From Burkholderiales bacterium (GTDB lineage Bacteria > Pseudomonadota > Gammaproteobacteria > Burkholderiales > UBA11063): a DNA stretch of 64,000 nucleotides. Positions within the stretch are counted from its first letter, which is position 1. Each line of letters starts with the position of its first letter. Below are positions 54,073 to 64,000 of this stretch, piece by piece. The notes under the pieces were generated by a model. It was given only the letters and a program-made list of their open reading frames with translations. It ran no database searches and was not told the origin of the DNA. Where the stretch lies: positions 168,662 through 232,661 of the forward strand of contig JAJFBE010000004.1 in the NCBI GenBank assembly GCA_020697255.1, read 5' to 3'. Made by a program: the position numbers and the translations under genes.

Positions 54073-55284
54073 CTATCGTATTGTTACATTATATATGTTA
54101 CTACTTGTAGCCGCAATTATACTACCATTACTTGTTGCTGAAATAGAAGATATTGCCGATCTATCCATGTTAGTACCTGACCAGGTAGTATTTACACCAG
54201 AGCCAGCCGCTAATAAGTAAACCATACCCGAGCTACTTCCGACAAAAACATTATTACTGCTATCAGAAAATAATGCTGTCAAATTGCCGGCCCCAGAAGG
54301 TGGCACTGTACCTGAAAACCCTGCTCCATTCAATTGGGTAAATGAAAGTGGGTTATTATTTATATCTGCCACAATTCGCCAAATCTGCCCATTCCCAGTC
54401 AAGAAATATCCATAGTTATTTGAATTTAAGCTTGTAAACGAAATAGCAACTATTGGCGAACCTAGGGAGTAAGCTGTTAAAGCCCTGGAACTATTTGTCA
54501 GATTTTTACACAGCCCTGTATTAGTACCTGTAATACCATAAATTAACAATTCACCATTATTGGTACCGATACCTATATAGTTACCAGCAGAAGTTCCACC
54601 GGTAATTGTAGTATTGGCTATTGATGTAGCACTAGTTGACGACGTAGCTGTGGTACATTGCGACTGATTTGCAAGAGCAACCGCAGCAGTAGAAGTGTTA
54701 GGGCTTGACTGAAATGCAAGAAGTCCACCCCCATTATTATTTACATTAACGCCAACATATGCACCACCATTAGCTGCTGAAACTGCTACAGGAATTGACG
54801 TAGGTGTCAAGTTGTTAAAGGTATAAGCATTCCATGTAACAGTACCATTTAGATATGCTTTACTATCGCTTGAGGATAAAGGTGAAGCCGAGACATTTAC
54901 TATAATTCCCCCGGTTATATTAGATATCACCAATGCTAGGGGTGAGGATGAAAACTGCTGTACAAATGTACTTACTAAACTGCTGACTGTAATGCCAGAG
55001 GGCGCACTGATTTGCAACGGTGAGGCAAGAGTACCCTGCGGCAATGCCAAACCGGTAAGTATGCCATCGCTATTGCTGGAAATATATACATTGCTTGATC
55101 CTAAAGCTGTACTAGTAGGTAAAACATATCCCGAAGGTGTAAATTGTGCAGTAAGAACTGGCTGTGCTACTGATGCCGGAGGCGATGATGAACCACCACC
55201 GCCACCCCCACCACAGGAAGAAATAGATAAACCAACAAGTATACTAAAAATGGATAAAATAATACGCATATCTCTATAACTCAT
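54073..55284 (-). CDS. Poly-Gly lipoprotein of unknown function (paralogue B)
   Basis: 403 residues from the ATG at 55284 with GGGG upstream. Lipobox SISSC (Cys24) then GGGGGGGSSSPPAS and the same repeated G-rich turns as paralogue A (GGAYVGVNVNNNGGGLLAFQSS; NYIGIGTNNGELLIYG; SPIVAISFTSLNSNNYGYFLT). The copies are similar but well diverged, so the duplication is old. It has no barrel gene of its own. Confidence 0.78.
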   Translation of the reverse strand: MSYRDMRIILSIFSILVGLSISSCGGGGGGGSSSPPASVAQPVLTAQFTPSGYVLPTSTALGSSNVYISSNSDGILTGLALPQGTLASPLQISAPSGITVSSLVSTFVQQFSSSPLALVISNITGGIIVNVSASPLSSSDSKAYLNGTVTWNAYTFNNLTPTSIPVAVSAANGGAYVGVNVNNNGGGLLAFQSSPNTSTAAVALANQSQCTTATSSTSATSIANTTITGGTSAGNYIGIGTNNGELLIYGITGTNTGLCKNLTNSSRALTAYSLGSPIVAISFTSLNSNNYGYFLTGNGQIWRIVADINNNPLSFTQLNGAGFSGTVPPSGAGNLTALFSDSSNNVFVGSSSGMVYLLAAGSGVNTTWSGTNMDRSAISSISATSNGSIIAATSSNIYNVTIR

Positions 55285-55304
55285 AGTAGACCCCATAAAA
55301 AAAT

Positions 55305-55348
55305 TTGTAATTACGAGTAACCATCTTTAAATGTGCTCGCAATGACAA
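55305..55348. repeat. MITE-like hairpin with GCAATGACA end
   Basis: Arms TTGTAATTACGAG and CTCGCAATGACAA match at 11 of 13 positions around an 18-nt loop. The end resembles the GTCATTGCGAG ends of small repeats found in several proteobacteria. It lies between the lipoprotein and the dehydrogenase gene. Confidence 0.5.
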
Positions 55349-55375
55349 ATTAGTCTATATGTGCAATAACCTTAT

Positions 55376-56659
55376 CTATAAACGCCACAATATATAGCCA
55401 GCCGCTATAATTTTATCTTTTGGTAATATAGATTTAACATCCAGAATAACCCCTCCAGGTTTTACTTTGGATAATAAATAGTTTAGGTCCATTTCTTTAT
55501 ACATTTTATGCCCCACCGCCAAAACTAATATATCAGCCTGAGGTAAATTCTCAAATTCGTTTAATATAATACCATATTCATGTAATGCTGCTTCTGAATT
55601 GGCAAGAGCATCATGCACTGACACCTGGACTTTATAGTCTTTAAACTCGTTTATCACATCAATAACTTTAGAATTACGGAGATCTGGACAATCTTCTTTA
55701 AATGTCAGGCCTAATATGCTGGCTTTTGCATCTAACATTGAATGATTATTCTGGATAAGTAATTTAACTCCTTTACGTGCAACAAAACGTCCCATATTAT
55801 CATTTATTCTACGTCCAGCCTGGATAACCTGCGGCATATAACCCAATAGTTCTGCTTTATACGTCAGATAGTAAGGATCTACTCCAATGCAATGACCACC
55901 AACTAGTCCAGGCCTGAAAGGTAGAAAGTTCCATTTGGTTCCGGCGGCTTCTAGCACCTCAAGCGTATCTAGTTGCATACGTTCAAAAATTATAGCCAAC
56001 TCATTCATTAGGGCAATATTTAAATCGCGCTGCGTATTTTCAATAACCTTGGCTGCCTCTGCCACCTTTATACTACTGGTTTTATACACCCCTGCCTTCA
56101 CTACACTACCATAAACTGCTGCCACGATTTCAAGCGTTTCTTCATCCATGCCTGATACGATTTTTTTAATCTTAGTGAAAGTTCTATCCTTATCCCCTGG
56201 GTTAATTCGTTCCGGAGAATAACCAACTTTAAAATCTGTACCGCATTTTAGGCCGGAAACTTCTTCCAGGATAGGTACACAATACTCCTCTGTTACACCT
56301 GGATAAACTGTTGATTCATAAACCACAATATCACCCTTTTTAAGCGCATGACCCACAGTGGTAGAAACTTTTTTAAGCGGAGTTAATTCGGGACGATTTG
56401 CTGCATCAACCGGAGTTGGCACTGCAACTATATGAAAATTAGCTAATCGTAATTCTTCAATTTTATCTGTATAAAGAAGGTTAGTTGCCGATAAGCCTGA
56501 CGTAGAAACCTCACCAGTACGATCAAAACCTCTTTTTAATTCTTTAATCCTATCAGAGTTAATGTCAAATCCAATACATTGCCCCTGAGTACCAAACGCC
56601 ACTGCAACAGGTAACCCTACATAACCTAGTCCAATCACAGACACCACACGATTGTGCAT
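55376..56659 (-). CDS. tviB: UDP-N-acetylhexosamine 6-dehydrogenase (TviB/WbpO family)
   Basis: 427 residues from the ATG at 56659 (GAG site 6 nt upstream; an alternative TTG is at 56665). NAD-binding VSVIGLGYVGLPVAVAFG, GFDINSDRIKELKRGFDRTGEV as in the TviB group, the catalytic-Cys stretch LVGGHCIGVDPYYLTYKAE and a C-terminal domain are present. It oxidises C6 of UDP-GlcNAc or UDP-GalNAc to the uronic acid. With the epimerase at 59068 it can supply UDP-GalNAcA for the surface polysaccharide. The exact substrate is inferred from family and context. Confidence 0.85.
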   Translation of the reverse strand: MHNRVVSVIGLGYVGLPVAVAFGTQGQCIGFDINSDRIKELKRGFDRTGEVSTSGLSATNLLYTDKIEELRLANFHIVAVPTPVDAANRPELTPLKKVSTTVGHALKKGDIVVYESTVYPGVTEEYCVPILEEVSGLKCGTDFKVGYSPERINPGDKDRTFTKIKKIVSGMDEETLEIVAAVYGSVVKAGVYKTSSIKVAEAAKVIENTQRDLNIALMNELAIIFERMQLDTLEVLEAAGTKWNFLPFRPGLVGGHCIGVDPYYLTYKAELLGYMPQVIQAGRRINDNMGRFVARKGVKLLIQNNHSMLDAKASILGLTFKEDCPDLRNSKVIDVINEFKDYKVQVSVHDALANSEAALHEYGIILNEFENLPQADILVLAVGHKMYKEMDLNYLLSKVKPGGVILDVKSILPKDKIIAAGYILWRL

Positions 56660-56708
56660 ATTCAACTCACTTAAACATCTATTTTATTCAATATTTATGA
56701 ACAACTGA

Positions 56709-57797
56709 TTATTTTAACAGAATTTTTAGGAAACCAAAGGTTTTAAATCTAACTAAACTAAAATACGAAAACACATATACAATTACATATAGTAAAATTA
56801 ATAATAAGCAAATTATTGTACTTCTATAAAATATAAGGGCCAGAATTGTCTGGGGTATAATAAAAAATAACATTAATGGCAATACCCGGGCATTGCGATT
56901 TTCAACACTATGCGGCGTACAACGAAAATAAATCAAATGATGTAGGTGCATAGCATCAGGCCGCATACATTTAGAGCGCCGGAAAATCTTCCTTCTATAC
57001 ATACTAAAACCCATTTCTGTAACCGGGTATATTGCCATCAATAAAAAAGCGTACGGCGAAATTAGTCCTTTGTGGGCGTGGGGTATATATATACTTATTA
57101 TTGCTATAATAAAACCAATAGTATAAGCACCACCATCGCCTAAAAATATTTTGCCAGAAGGATAATTAAAAATCCAGAAACCTAAAATTGCAGCAAATAA
57201 CAGTTCACAAATCTCTAACATAGCACAATCGTTTAGAAAAAAAGTAGCTGATATTATGCCCATAAGATTTACCATTGCCGTTGTCGCTGCCAACCCATTA
57301 AAGCCATCAATAATATTAAATGCATTAGTTAGTCCTACTACACAAAATAAAGATAAGCTTACTCCAATAAACGGATAGCGAATAACCAGATGGTTAAGCC
57401 CGTCAAATCCGGTATTGGTAATAACTAACAGGGCTTTGGTTTCATAAATTGCCAATATGGCACTACCAATGATCACAAAAAGACGCAGTAAGGGAGGCAT
57501 ACTCTCAGTCAAATCTTCGACTATACCAAGAAGAAACACTATAAAGGCACTAAGCAAAAAAGTCTCGGCATATTTATCATCACCACAACAATAGAGATTA
57601 TATAGAACAACAAGAAAAAATCCGGCAAATACAGAGAATCCTCCAACCCTTGGGGTAGGACTCTTATGCATTTTTTGTACAGCATATGGATTTTTATAGT
57701 CCGGGAGAAGTTTATAGCGTCGATCAATCATTAAGGAAAGAATTGTTACTATGACGGATACAATAAAAGCAGAAAAAACATTTAACACAACAGACAT
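56709..57797 (-). CDS. WecA/MraY-family undecaprenyl-phosphate sugar-phosphate transferase
   Basis: 362 residues with about ten membrane segments. The GT4-like phosphoglycosyl motifs are visible: PRVGG near the start, NAFNIIDGFNGLAATTA and LGDGGAYTIGFI. It attaches the first sugar phosphate to undecaprenyl phosphate at the inner membrane, which begins O-antigen or capsule repeat synthesis. I start at the ATG at 57797; GTG at 57800 is equally possible. Confidence 0.87.
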   Translation of the reverse strand: MSVVLNVFSAFIVSVIVTILSLMIDRRYKLLPDYKNPYAVQKMHKSPTPRVGGFSVFAGFFLVVLYNLYCCGDDKYAETFLLSAFIVFLLGIVEDLTESMPPLLRLFVIIGSAILAIYETKALLVITNTGFDGLNHLVIRYPFIGVSLSLFCVVGLTNAFNIIDGFNGLAATTAMVNLMGIISATFFLNDCAMLEICELLFAAILGFWIFNYPSGKIFLGDGGAYTIGFIIAIISIYIPHAHKGLISPYAFLLMAIYPVTEMGFSMYRRKIFRRSKCMRPDAMHLHHLIYFRCTPHSVENRNARVLPLMLFFIIPQTILALIFYRSTIICLLLILLYVIVYVFSYFSLVRFKTFGFLKILLK

Positions 57798-57958
57798 CAC
57801 CCACTCAAGATAGAATACAGCTCACTAATATAAGTGAACATGTACCATATGCAACATTAATAAATAAATCTAAAAAAAATAATCAATATTAATTATTCTT
57901 TTTAAATCATTTGCGGGCGCTTAAATTTAAGAACCAGTTGGTTTTCCAGCACATGATT

Positions 57959-59071
57959 TTACAATAATTGATTGACCATAGTCAGATATTTACCGATAAC
58001 TATTTTTTGATCAAATTCACGTTCCATTTTATGTCGACCATTAAGCCCCAGTTGTACTCTATCTGCAAATGGAAGGTTGATTAATTTCTGCATAGCTAAA
58101 ACTAAACTGTCTACATCACGAACCTTTGCCATAAAACCAGTAACCCCATCTTCAACAACATCCTTGCAGCCCGCACTGTTAACCGTAATAATAGGCCGTC
58201 CCATGCTGCTTGCTTCCAGTAGACTTCTTGGCATACCCTCCCGGTATGAAGGTAGTATTACACAGTCACTAGCTGCAATGTAGTCAGGCACATTATCCAC
58301 CATACCATGATATATAATACCTAACTCGTCTTGCCAAAGCTTCATTTGCTCTTCACTAATTGCTGACGGATTAGCAAAAAAATAATCACCAATAAAATGA
58401 AGCTTTACCATTGGATATTGTTTTGAAATTGAGCGAAATGCATCAATTAACTCACCAATTCCCTTGTCCCATAATAATCTACCAGCATATAAAAAAGTAA
58501 TTTCTTTCCTATTACTTAAAGGTATATAATAAAATTCTGCTAAATCAACCCCAGAACCTGGTACTAGTATAACCTGGGTGTTTGTAGATAAAATTTTTAA
58601 TTTTATAAACTCCTGCCAGTCATCTTTATTCTGAAAAATGATATAGCTCAAATTTGCAAAAGCATATTTATATAATCTAGTAATAATATGCTGTACTATA
58701 CCTTTTTTTACGAATACATGACCTAAACCTGTAATATTAGGTAACACTTGAATTTTTAATAGCTTGCAAGCCAGTGCAGAAAATAGGTTTGGTTTAATCG
58801 TAAAAGAACAAACCAAATCCGGCATATGTGTCTTGAATATTCTGTAGACTTGCCAGATCAAGATAATATTTTTTAACAGATTAAAGCTTTTGCCGTCAAT
58901 CGTAATTGGTACGCACTTATAACCTTCATGTTCTAACCTATAAAAATACTTGCTATCATTAGGACAGCAAAGTACTACACTATACCCCAAATTTGCAAAT
59001 GTACTATACAAATGCCTTTGCGTATAAAGATGATGAGCTGTATTATCTATAAATAAAAGTTTTTTAGTCAT
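57959..59071 (-). CDS. Glycosyltransferase family 4
   Basis: 370 residues of GT-B type. The N-terminal domain begins [20 protein letters not shown]; the C-terminal donor site has [20 protein letters not shown] and [24 protein letters not shown], with the E-x7-E pair. It adds a sugar to the lipid-linked repeat in the cytoplasm. The start overlaps the epimerase stop by 4 bp. Confidence 0.9.
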   Translation of the reverse strand: MTKKLLFIDNTAHHLYTQRHLYSTFANLGYSVVLCCPNDSKYFYRLEHEGYKCVPITIDGKSFNLLKNIILIWQVYRIFKTHMPDLVCSFTIKPNLFSALACKLLKIQVLPNITGLGHVFVKKGIVQHIITRLYKYAFANLSYIIFQNKDDWQEFIKLKILSTNTQVILVPGSGVDLAEFYYIPLSNRKEITFLYAGRLLWDKGIGELIDAFRSISKQYPMVKLHFIGDYFFANPSAISEEQMKLWQDELGIIYHGMVDNVPDYIAASDCVILPSYREGMPRSLLEASSMGRPIITVNSAGCKDVVEDGVTGFMAKVRDVDSLVLAMQKLINLPFADRVQLGLNGRHKMEREFDQKIVIGKYLTMVNQLL

Positions 59072-60063
59072 GTTGTAAAAAATCCGCTATACCATTTTTT
59101 TGCGATATTTAGTCCATCAATGAGCTTATAATGAGGATCGTATCCAAGTAATGCTCTTGCTAAACTAATATCTGCCAAAGAATGGCGCACATCGCCATCT
59201 CTAAAGTCACGGTAAGTAGGTTTTTGCTTAATATCTGGATTTATCATATCTTTTATATAATTAAATAACTGATTTAAGGTAGCTTGTTCACCGCACGCAA
59301 CGTTATATACCTTATTTAATGCTTCTTTATTTTGTGTCAATCCGCATAAAATATTCATTTGTACTACATTATCAATATAACAAAAATCCCGGCTGGTTTC
59401 ACCATCACCATAAATAATTGGAGATTCATTATTTAAAATTATCTTAAACCATAATGGAATAACTGCTGCATAGGCTCCATCAGGATCCTGACGTCTGCCA
59501 AATACATTAAAATAGCGCAATCCGATTACTTCAAGACCATAATTTTTAGCAAAAACATTCGCATAAATCTCACAGCAATATTTCGTAACTGCATAAGGCG
59601 ATAGTTGGTTGCCAATCTTAGATTCGATTTTTGGCAGATCAGGTTGATCACCATATACGGAACTACTTGAGGCGTATATAAACCGTTTTACTTTATTTTC
59701 AGCACATGCTCTTAATAAGTTTACTGTCCCAGTTACATTCGTATCATGGCTTGCTAATGGATCTACAATTGAACGAGGAACACTACCTAAGGCTGCCTGA
59801 TGCAATACAATATCCACCCCTTTACTTACTACATGACATATGTCCCTATCACGAATGTCACCCTGAAAAAATTTAAACATTTTCCATCTTTCTGGACCAA
59901 CAATATATTTTACTTCATCCAAATTACGCTGGTACCCAGTAGAAAAATTGTCGAACCCAACTACGTTTTGATTATTTGCTAGTAAAAATTCTAATAAATT
60001 AGAACCAATAAATCCGGCACAGCCTGTTACTAACCACGTCTTTTGCGTTACAAGCTTAATCAT
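59068..60063 (-). CDS. tviC: UDP-N-acetylglucosamine 4-epimerase (TviC/WbpP type)
   Basis: 331 residues from the ATG at 60063, with GAGAGG 7 nt upstream. Extended [20 protein letters not shown], and the Y-x-x-x-K motif [30 protein letters not shown] and [15 protein letters not shown] are typical of the WbpP/TviC branch, which interconverts UDP-GlcNAc(A) and UDP-GalNAc(A). It pairs with the dehydrogenase at 55376. Confidence 0.88.
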   Translation of the reverse strand: MIKLVTQKTWLVTGCAGFIGSNLLEFLLANNQNVVGFDNFSTGYQRNLDEVKYIVGPERWKMFKFFQGDIRDRDICHVVSKGVDIVLHQAALGSVPRSIVDPLASHDTNVTGTVNLLRACAENKVKRFIYASSSSVYGDQPDLPKIESKIGNQLSPYAVTKYCCEIYANVFAKNYGLEVIGLRYFNVFGRRQDPDGAYAAVIPLWFKIILNNESPIIYGDGETSRDFCYIDNVVQMNILCGLTQNKEALNKVYNVACGEQATLNQLFNYIKDMINPDIKQKPTYRDFRDGDVRHSLADISLARALLGYDPHYKLIDGLNIAKKWYSGFFTT

Positions 60064-60077
60064 AAACTGCCCTCTCA

Positions 60078-60854
60078 TTATTTAATACCATATTTAAACC
60101 TATAGTACATATACTGTAAAATAGTCGGATGATACCAAAGGTTGGAAGAGATACCTTGCCCATGCCTTTTGGTAAGAGTTCCATCAAATATATTACTAAT
60201 CGCATTACACAATAAAGGTATAGCCGCTGCCACCTGTAAAAAAGGATAGGTTACAAAGTTATCACTTCTTTCACAAGTAATTATATCTTGAAAGATTATA
60301 CTACCAGTATCTATACCTTTATCTACAAGATGTACCGTTACACCGCAATTTTGTTTATCCTTATTTACAAGTGCCCAGTATGCACCATGAACACCTCTAT
60401 ATTTCGGAGTAATACCCATGTGTATATTTACAAATATTGTATTATTTACGCAATAAAGTATATCTTCATTAATAATTCTGGTACCATTAACCACAACAAC
60501 ACTAGGTGCAATATCTTGCAAAATCCTTTTTACTGCTTCAGAATTTATAGAACTAACTCTTTCAATAATGCTTTGATCTATAACCGTAATATCAAGGTTA
60601 TTATGCTTTATAATTGTTGAAATTCTAGCTTTGGAACTAATTTTTAACACTCTTTGAACAAATAGTTGAAATAACATTTGTCCAAATACTTTCCAAAACC
60701 CTAGTTTGTTATATCGTGACTTAAGTAAATCAAATCTGGGTAAGCTGTTTTCACATATTACACGCTCAATAATAAAATTATACTTTAATGCGTTATAAAT
60801 AATTGCTGATATTTGGCTATTATCTACTAACATTACTATTTTTTTATTGATCAT
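60078..60854 (-). CDS. Formyltransferase-family protein
   Basis: 258 residues. The formyltransferase core is [16 protein letters not shown]...[24 protein letters not shown] followed by [20 protein letters not shown]; the N-x-H and late Asp are the usual catalytic residues. These use N10-formyl-tetrahydrofolate to formylate amino groups, often of amino sugars in polysaccharide loci. The N-terminal 120 residues are divergent, so the exact substrate is unknown. It overlaps the deacetylase by 4 bp, suggesting that a freed amine is then formylated. Confidence 0.78.
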   Translation of the reverse strand: MINKKIVMLVDNSQISAIIYNALKYNFIIERVICENSLPRFDLLKSRYNKLGFWKVFGQMLFQLFVQRVLKISSKARISTIIKHNNLDITVIDQSIIERVSSINSEAVKRILQDIAPSVVVVNGTRIINEDILYCVNNTIFVNIHMGITPKYRGVHGAYWALVNKDKQNCGVTVHLVDKGIDTGSIIFQDIITCERSDNFVTYPFLQVAAAIPLLCNAISNIFDGTLTKRHGQGISSNLWYHPTILQYMYYRFKYGIK

Positions 60855-61816
60855 ATTAATTCTGCCATATTACAGCTTAACATACCGTATTTTTCATTTA
60901 ACAGTTTATATTGTTTTAATATTTTTTCTAATAACTCAAGGTTTTTATCAATATTTTTCCCAAAATTATGCGGATGCCACCATAAATGATAAATTTGTCC
61001 GGTTCTTGCAGCATATTGCATCGAATTAGTTATTCGATGCAATTTCATCCATTCGAGATAGAATAATTTGCGTGAAAAAGGTCTCAGAAATTGGCTAGCT
61101 CTAATATTTAGAATTGCATTACCTACAACTGGCGCAACATAGGTATTATGCCCACTAAGATTTAAATAAGTGTCACAAAATCTATAAAGTTTTTTCCAAA
61201 TGGTATTATTTACCGCATTCTGAGGGTTATATGCCCAATGCTCTGGGTTACCCCGGTAAGTTTTTATTCCATGCTTATAGCAAATAGTTAAGTGATTTTC
61301 GCCATACTGATTCCGTGGAAATACTATAGACAATGTCTCTTTATCGTATTTTTTTTTTGCAATATAAACAGCTTGCTTAATGTCGCTGTCAAACTGTGAC
61401 AATATTTGACCAGGCTCTAAACAATAATAATGCGAAAAAGTATGTGTAGCTAATTCCTGATTTTCTGTATTTACAATTGTCGAAATTAGTTCTCCACTAA
61501 AATGATATGGATCCGTAAGTAGACTTTCTCCAATCGTCTTAATCTGCGGATAAGGATTTAACTTAGCATCCTCATAGGTTGGTAGTTCTGATGGGAGCAT
61601 GTTTTCAAGTTCTAACTTTGTATCACATAACAAAAAACCGACTACTGCCCATGTTGCATGAATATTATATTGCTTAAATAATTGCAAAATTTGCGGGATT
61701 ACTATATTTTCATTTTTTATGTGTTCGCCATATGTACTAATACTTTTTTTATCACGCATCCCCCAAAACATCTCAAAGTCTAAAGAAATAATAAATCGAC
61801 CAACATTTTTACTCAT
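60851..61816 (-). CDS. Polysaccharide deacetylase (NodB-like) family protein
   Basis: 321 residues. FIISLDFEMFWGMRD carries the first metal/catalytic aspartates and ATHTFSHYYC the H-x4-H metal site. The family removes acetyl groups from GlcNAc-type sugars. No signal peptide is seen, so it may act on cytoplasmic or lipid-linked intermediates. It overlaps the NRPS gene by 8 bp and the formyltransferase by 4 bp. Confidence 0.8.
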   Translation of the reverse strand: MSKNVGRFIISLDFEMFWGMRDKKSISTYGEHIKNENIVIPQILQLFKQYNIHATWAVVGFLLCDTKLELENMLPSELPTYEDAKLNPYPQIKTIGESLLTDPYHFSGELISTIVNTENQELATHTFSHYYCLEPGQILSQFDSDIKQAVYIAKKKYDKETLSIVFPRNQYGENHLTICYKHGIKTYRGNPEHWAYNPQNAVNNTIWKKLYRFCDTYLNLSGHNTYVAPVVGNAILNIRASQFLRPFSRKLFYLEWMKLHRITNSMQYAARTGQIYHLWWHPHNFGKNIDKNLELLEKILKQYKLLNEKYGMLSCNMAELI

Positions 61817-64000
61817 TTCCGGGCTCCAAAATATTAATCATTACTTTTATTATTCCATCACTAATTTGATCAGAGAATTTCATCACCTTTTCATGAGCAC
61901 AGTTCAAATTAATAACACTCAATTGTTTCTTGTGCATAATTAAGGTCTCAAGATTATTAGTAGCAAGACCTAAGTAATAGTTATATCCAGCAAGTTTATC
62001 TTTATGTGCAAAAATATATTCATCAGGTTTGGTTGCCTTAAACAATGTAATATTGGTACTAAATAACTTATATGTATCTAACCGTTTGCTATACATCTGA
62101 GATTCTGTATCTATGGCTCTAAAAACATTTTTTATATATTCATCATCATTTAATCTATCTTTAAATTCTTCTCTATAATGTTCATGATAAATTCGTTTAA
62201 ATGCTGCTTCTTTAAATACTGATGCTGGTAAAGTTTTTTTAATTACAGGCTCTGTTTTCCTGTCATTAACAAAACTATCTAGACAAAACACATTTACATT
62301 GCTCACGCCTCTTTCTTCCAATATCGTAGCAATGGATAATGATATTGATCCACCTAAAGACCAGCCTAACAAATTATACCCAGCATCCTTCTCGATGTTA
62401 TTTTGCAACCTTATTTCTTCTATATATGATAAATACAAACCGGCTAACTCATCTAAATCATTGATTTGATTATCATTACTTATATTATGATTATCTATTC
62501 CGTAACATTTATAATAATCAGACAAATATTCCGCCAGTTTAAAATAAGCCTCGCACCCAGCCATGCCTGGATGAATCATAAATAAAAGCTCAGAATAAGT
62601 TGATTTATTCATTAGCTTTACCATCGAATTAGTGGCATAATATCCATCATTAATATAATCAGATAAATATTCTATGCTCATATATTTAAAAATATCAGCA
62701 ATAGATAACTTTTTACCATTTGTTAATTTCCGGTTAATTTTATTTATTACTTTAATCGCTAATATCGAAGTGCCGCCGAGCCTAAAAAAGTCAGCCTTTA
62801 TTGATAACTTATCTGCATCTACGTTTAAAACAGTTGCGAAAACCTCTACTAATAATTTATCCAACTCATTACGCGGAGCAATATATGGAACTGTAGTATC
62901 GCTAATTTCAAACTTTGGCAGAGCACTTTGATCTAATTTGCCATTGACATTTAAAGGGAATTTTTCTAAATAAACAATCACTAGCGGTATCATATAGTTA
63001 GGTAATTTTTGCTGCAAATAACGCAAAATACTGGCTTCATCAAATTTGGTATCAGATACATAATATGCCACCATATATTCATTACCGGTATTAACATGCT
63101 TTGTTACCAATACAGCTGCCTGCTTTATTCCTGTATATTCAGTTAATTGCCGCTCTATCTCCCCTAGCTCAATCCTGACTCCATTTATTTTTACTTGAAA
63201 ATCTGTTCTTCCTATATATTGCATATTTCCATCCGGCAACATTCGTACCAAATCACCGGTTTTATAAATTCTGTCATTTCTATTTGAGCTAAATGGATTA
63301 GGTAAAAACCTTTCTTTAGTCAGTTCTGGTTGATTTAAATAACCGCGGGCAAGAATTGCCCCACCTATATATAATTCCCCTACGCTACCCACAGGCGATA
63401 GGTTCAAATTGTTGTCCAGAATATAACACTTTGCATCATATAACGGATAGCCAATGGTTATTAAATTTTTATTGGGAATATTATAAATATCATCTATAAC
63501 ATCAAATGTAACCTCGCCACCCTCTGTTGGACCATAATAATTAACACATCTTAGTTTTTCATTTATTAATGTTTTATTAAAACCTTCGCCACTAAAATTT
63601 ATGGTTTTTAATTTTTCAAATACATTCGCTTGTTTTAAATCGCCATACATAGCTTGAAATTGTGATGGCACAAAATGGCAGCTATCAATATTTTGCTTTA
63701 TAATCAAATTACAGATTTCGGTAACATCAAAAATATCATTGGCAACATATAAAGATCCCCCGGATAATAAAATAGTAAAAATATCGGCAAATGATGCATC
63801 AAATACATAATTGGTTTTAAATAAATGCTTACTATTTGCACCTACCTGGCTTTTTTCTATCATTGCAATTATTCTAACAGTTAAACTAATATGTTCAATC
63901 GTAACTCCTTTTGGCTTGCCCGTAGTACCACTGGTATAAATAACATATGCTAAATTATTACTTGTAATCTTTGTTTTTGGATTAAGTGTTGAATATTTTT
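61809..64000 (-). CDS. NRPS module: adenylation (part), carrier and thioesterase domains (5' end outside the window)
   Basis: About 730 residues remain, open to the window edge. Near the edge is the adenylation A3 motif YTSGTTGKPKG (just before 63863), then NYYGPTEGG, YKTGDLVRMLPDG, GRTDFQVKINGVRIELGEIE and LNVNGKLDQ. A carrier domain with DFFRLGGTSILAIKV follows, then a thioesterase with GWSLGGS and a late His (NCAHEK). No condensation domain is seen in this part. It heads a tightly overlapping operon of deacetylase, formyltransferase, epimerase and glycosyltransferase, so the amino acid it activates could end up on the polysaccharide; this is an inference. An ATG at 63863 inside the A domain is not the true start. 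Confidence 0.92.
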   Translation of the reverse strand, partial: KYSTLNPKTKITSNNLAYVIYTSGTTGKPKGVTIEHISLTVRIIAMIEKSQVGANSKHLFKTNYVFDASFADIFTILLSGGSLYVANDIFDVTEICNLIIKQNIDSCHFVPSQFQAMYGDLKQANVFEKLKTINFSGEGFNKTLINEKLRCVNYYGPTEGGEVTFDVIDDIYNIPNKNLITIGYPLYDAKCYILDNNLNLSPVGSVGELYIGGAILARGYLNQPELTKERFLPNPFSSNRNDRIYKTGDLVRMLPDGNMQYIGRTDFQVKINGVRIELGEIERQLTEYTGIKQAAVLVTKHVNTGNEYMVAYYVSDTKFDEASILRYLQQKLPNYMIPLVIVYLEKFPLNVNGKLDQSALPKFEISDTTVPYIAPRNELDKLLVEVFATVLNVDADKLSIKADFFRLGGTSILAIKVINKINRKLTNGKKLSIADIFKYMSIEYLSDYINDGYYATNSMVKLMNKSTYSELLFMIHPGMAGCEAYFKLAEYLSDYYKCYGIDNHNISNDNQINDLDELAGLYLSYIEEIRLQNNIEKDAGYNLLGWSLGGSISLSIATILEERGVSNVNVFCLDSFVNDRKTEPVIKKTLPASVFKEAAFKRIYHEHYREEFKDRLNDDEYIKNVFRAIDTESQMYSKRLDTYKLFSTNITLFKATKPDEYIFAHKDKLAGYNYYLGLATNNLETLIMHKKQLSVINLNCAHEKVMKFSDQISDGIIKVMINILEPGNE

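Overview
The window is AT-rich, densely packed proteobacterial chromosome. The evidence for placement is mixed. Fused thrA with thrBC, an 814-residue FadE, LysP, divergent mrp/metG and the bamD | rluD-pgeF block look gammaproteobacterial. A PglL-family O-oligosaccharyltransferase and one element matching the neisserial dRS3 pattern (ATTCCC-N8-GGGAAT) recall Neisseriales. No rRNA or tRNA genes, CRISPR arrays, integrases or transposases were seen. I could not name the genus.

Layout. 1-6742: start of a POT peptide transporter, clpX, clpP, a PglL/Wzy-type membrane protein and bamD on the minus strand, then rluD-pgeF on the plus strand. 6743-13224: an accessory block with two tandem paralogous lipoproteins (distantly MACPF-like at best), two small secreted proteins and plsC, interspersed with decayed copies of the pgeF 3' end and of plsC. 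13217-19179: thrA-thrB-thrC, a secreted protein and an SDR oxidoreductase in one minus-strand run. 19301-26784: lysP, a secreted protein, mrp, metG, rdgB, a rhodanese and a FUSC membrane protein. 26781-32577: a second accessory block of secreted proteins, containing in its middle decayed copies of the 3' ends of both flanking genes (the FUSC gene and an outer-membrane efflux gene). 32685-41840: a beta-oxidation operon (FadB-like, FadA, FadD, FadE) ending in the efflux lipoprotein. 41953-44343: rpmH-rnpA-yidD-yidC. 44410-46884: HEPN/MNT toxin-antitoxin genes overlapping into a BNR sialidase-like gene and a membrane protein. 47219-47902: a broken secreted-protein gene. 48006-55284: an oxidoreductase, yhbY, pgi, a double-barrel outer-membrane protein and two paralogous poly-Gly lipoproteins. 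55376-64000: a surface-polysaccharide locus with UDP-HexNAc dehydrogenase and epimerase, an initiating phosphoglycosyltransferase, a GT4, a formyltransferase-like protein, a NodB-type deacetylase and the end of an NRPS (A-PCP-TE).

Most striking point. The two accessory blocks share one evolutionary layout. Fast-diverging Sec-secreted proteins lie between convergent housekeeping genes, and decayed copies of the 3' ends of those housekeeping genes lie between the secreted genes. I read this as repeated tandem duplication of a secreted gene plus slivers of its neighbours, followed by decay of the slivers and divergence of the secreted genes. The secreted family is not one I recognise.
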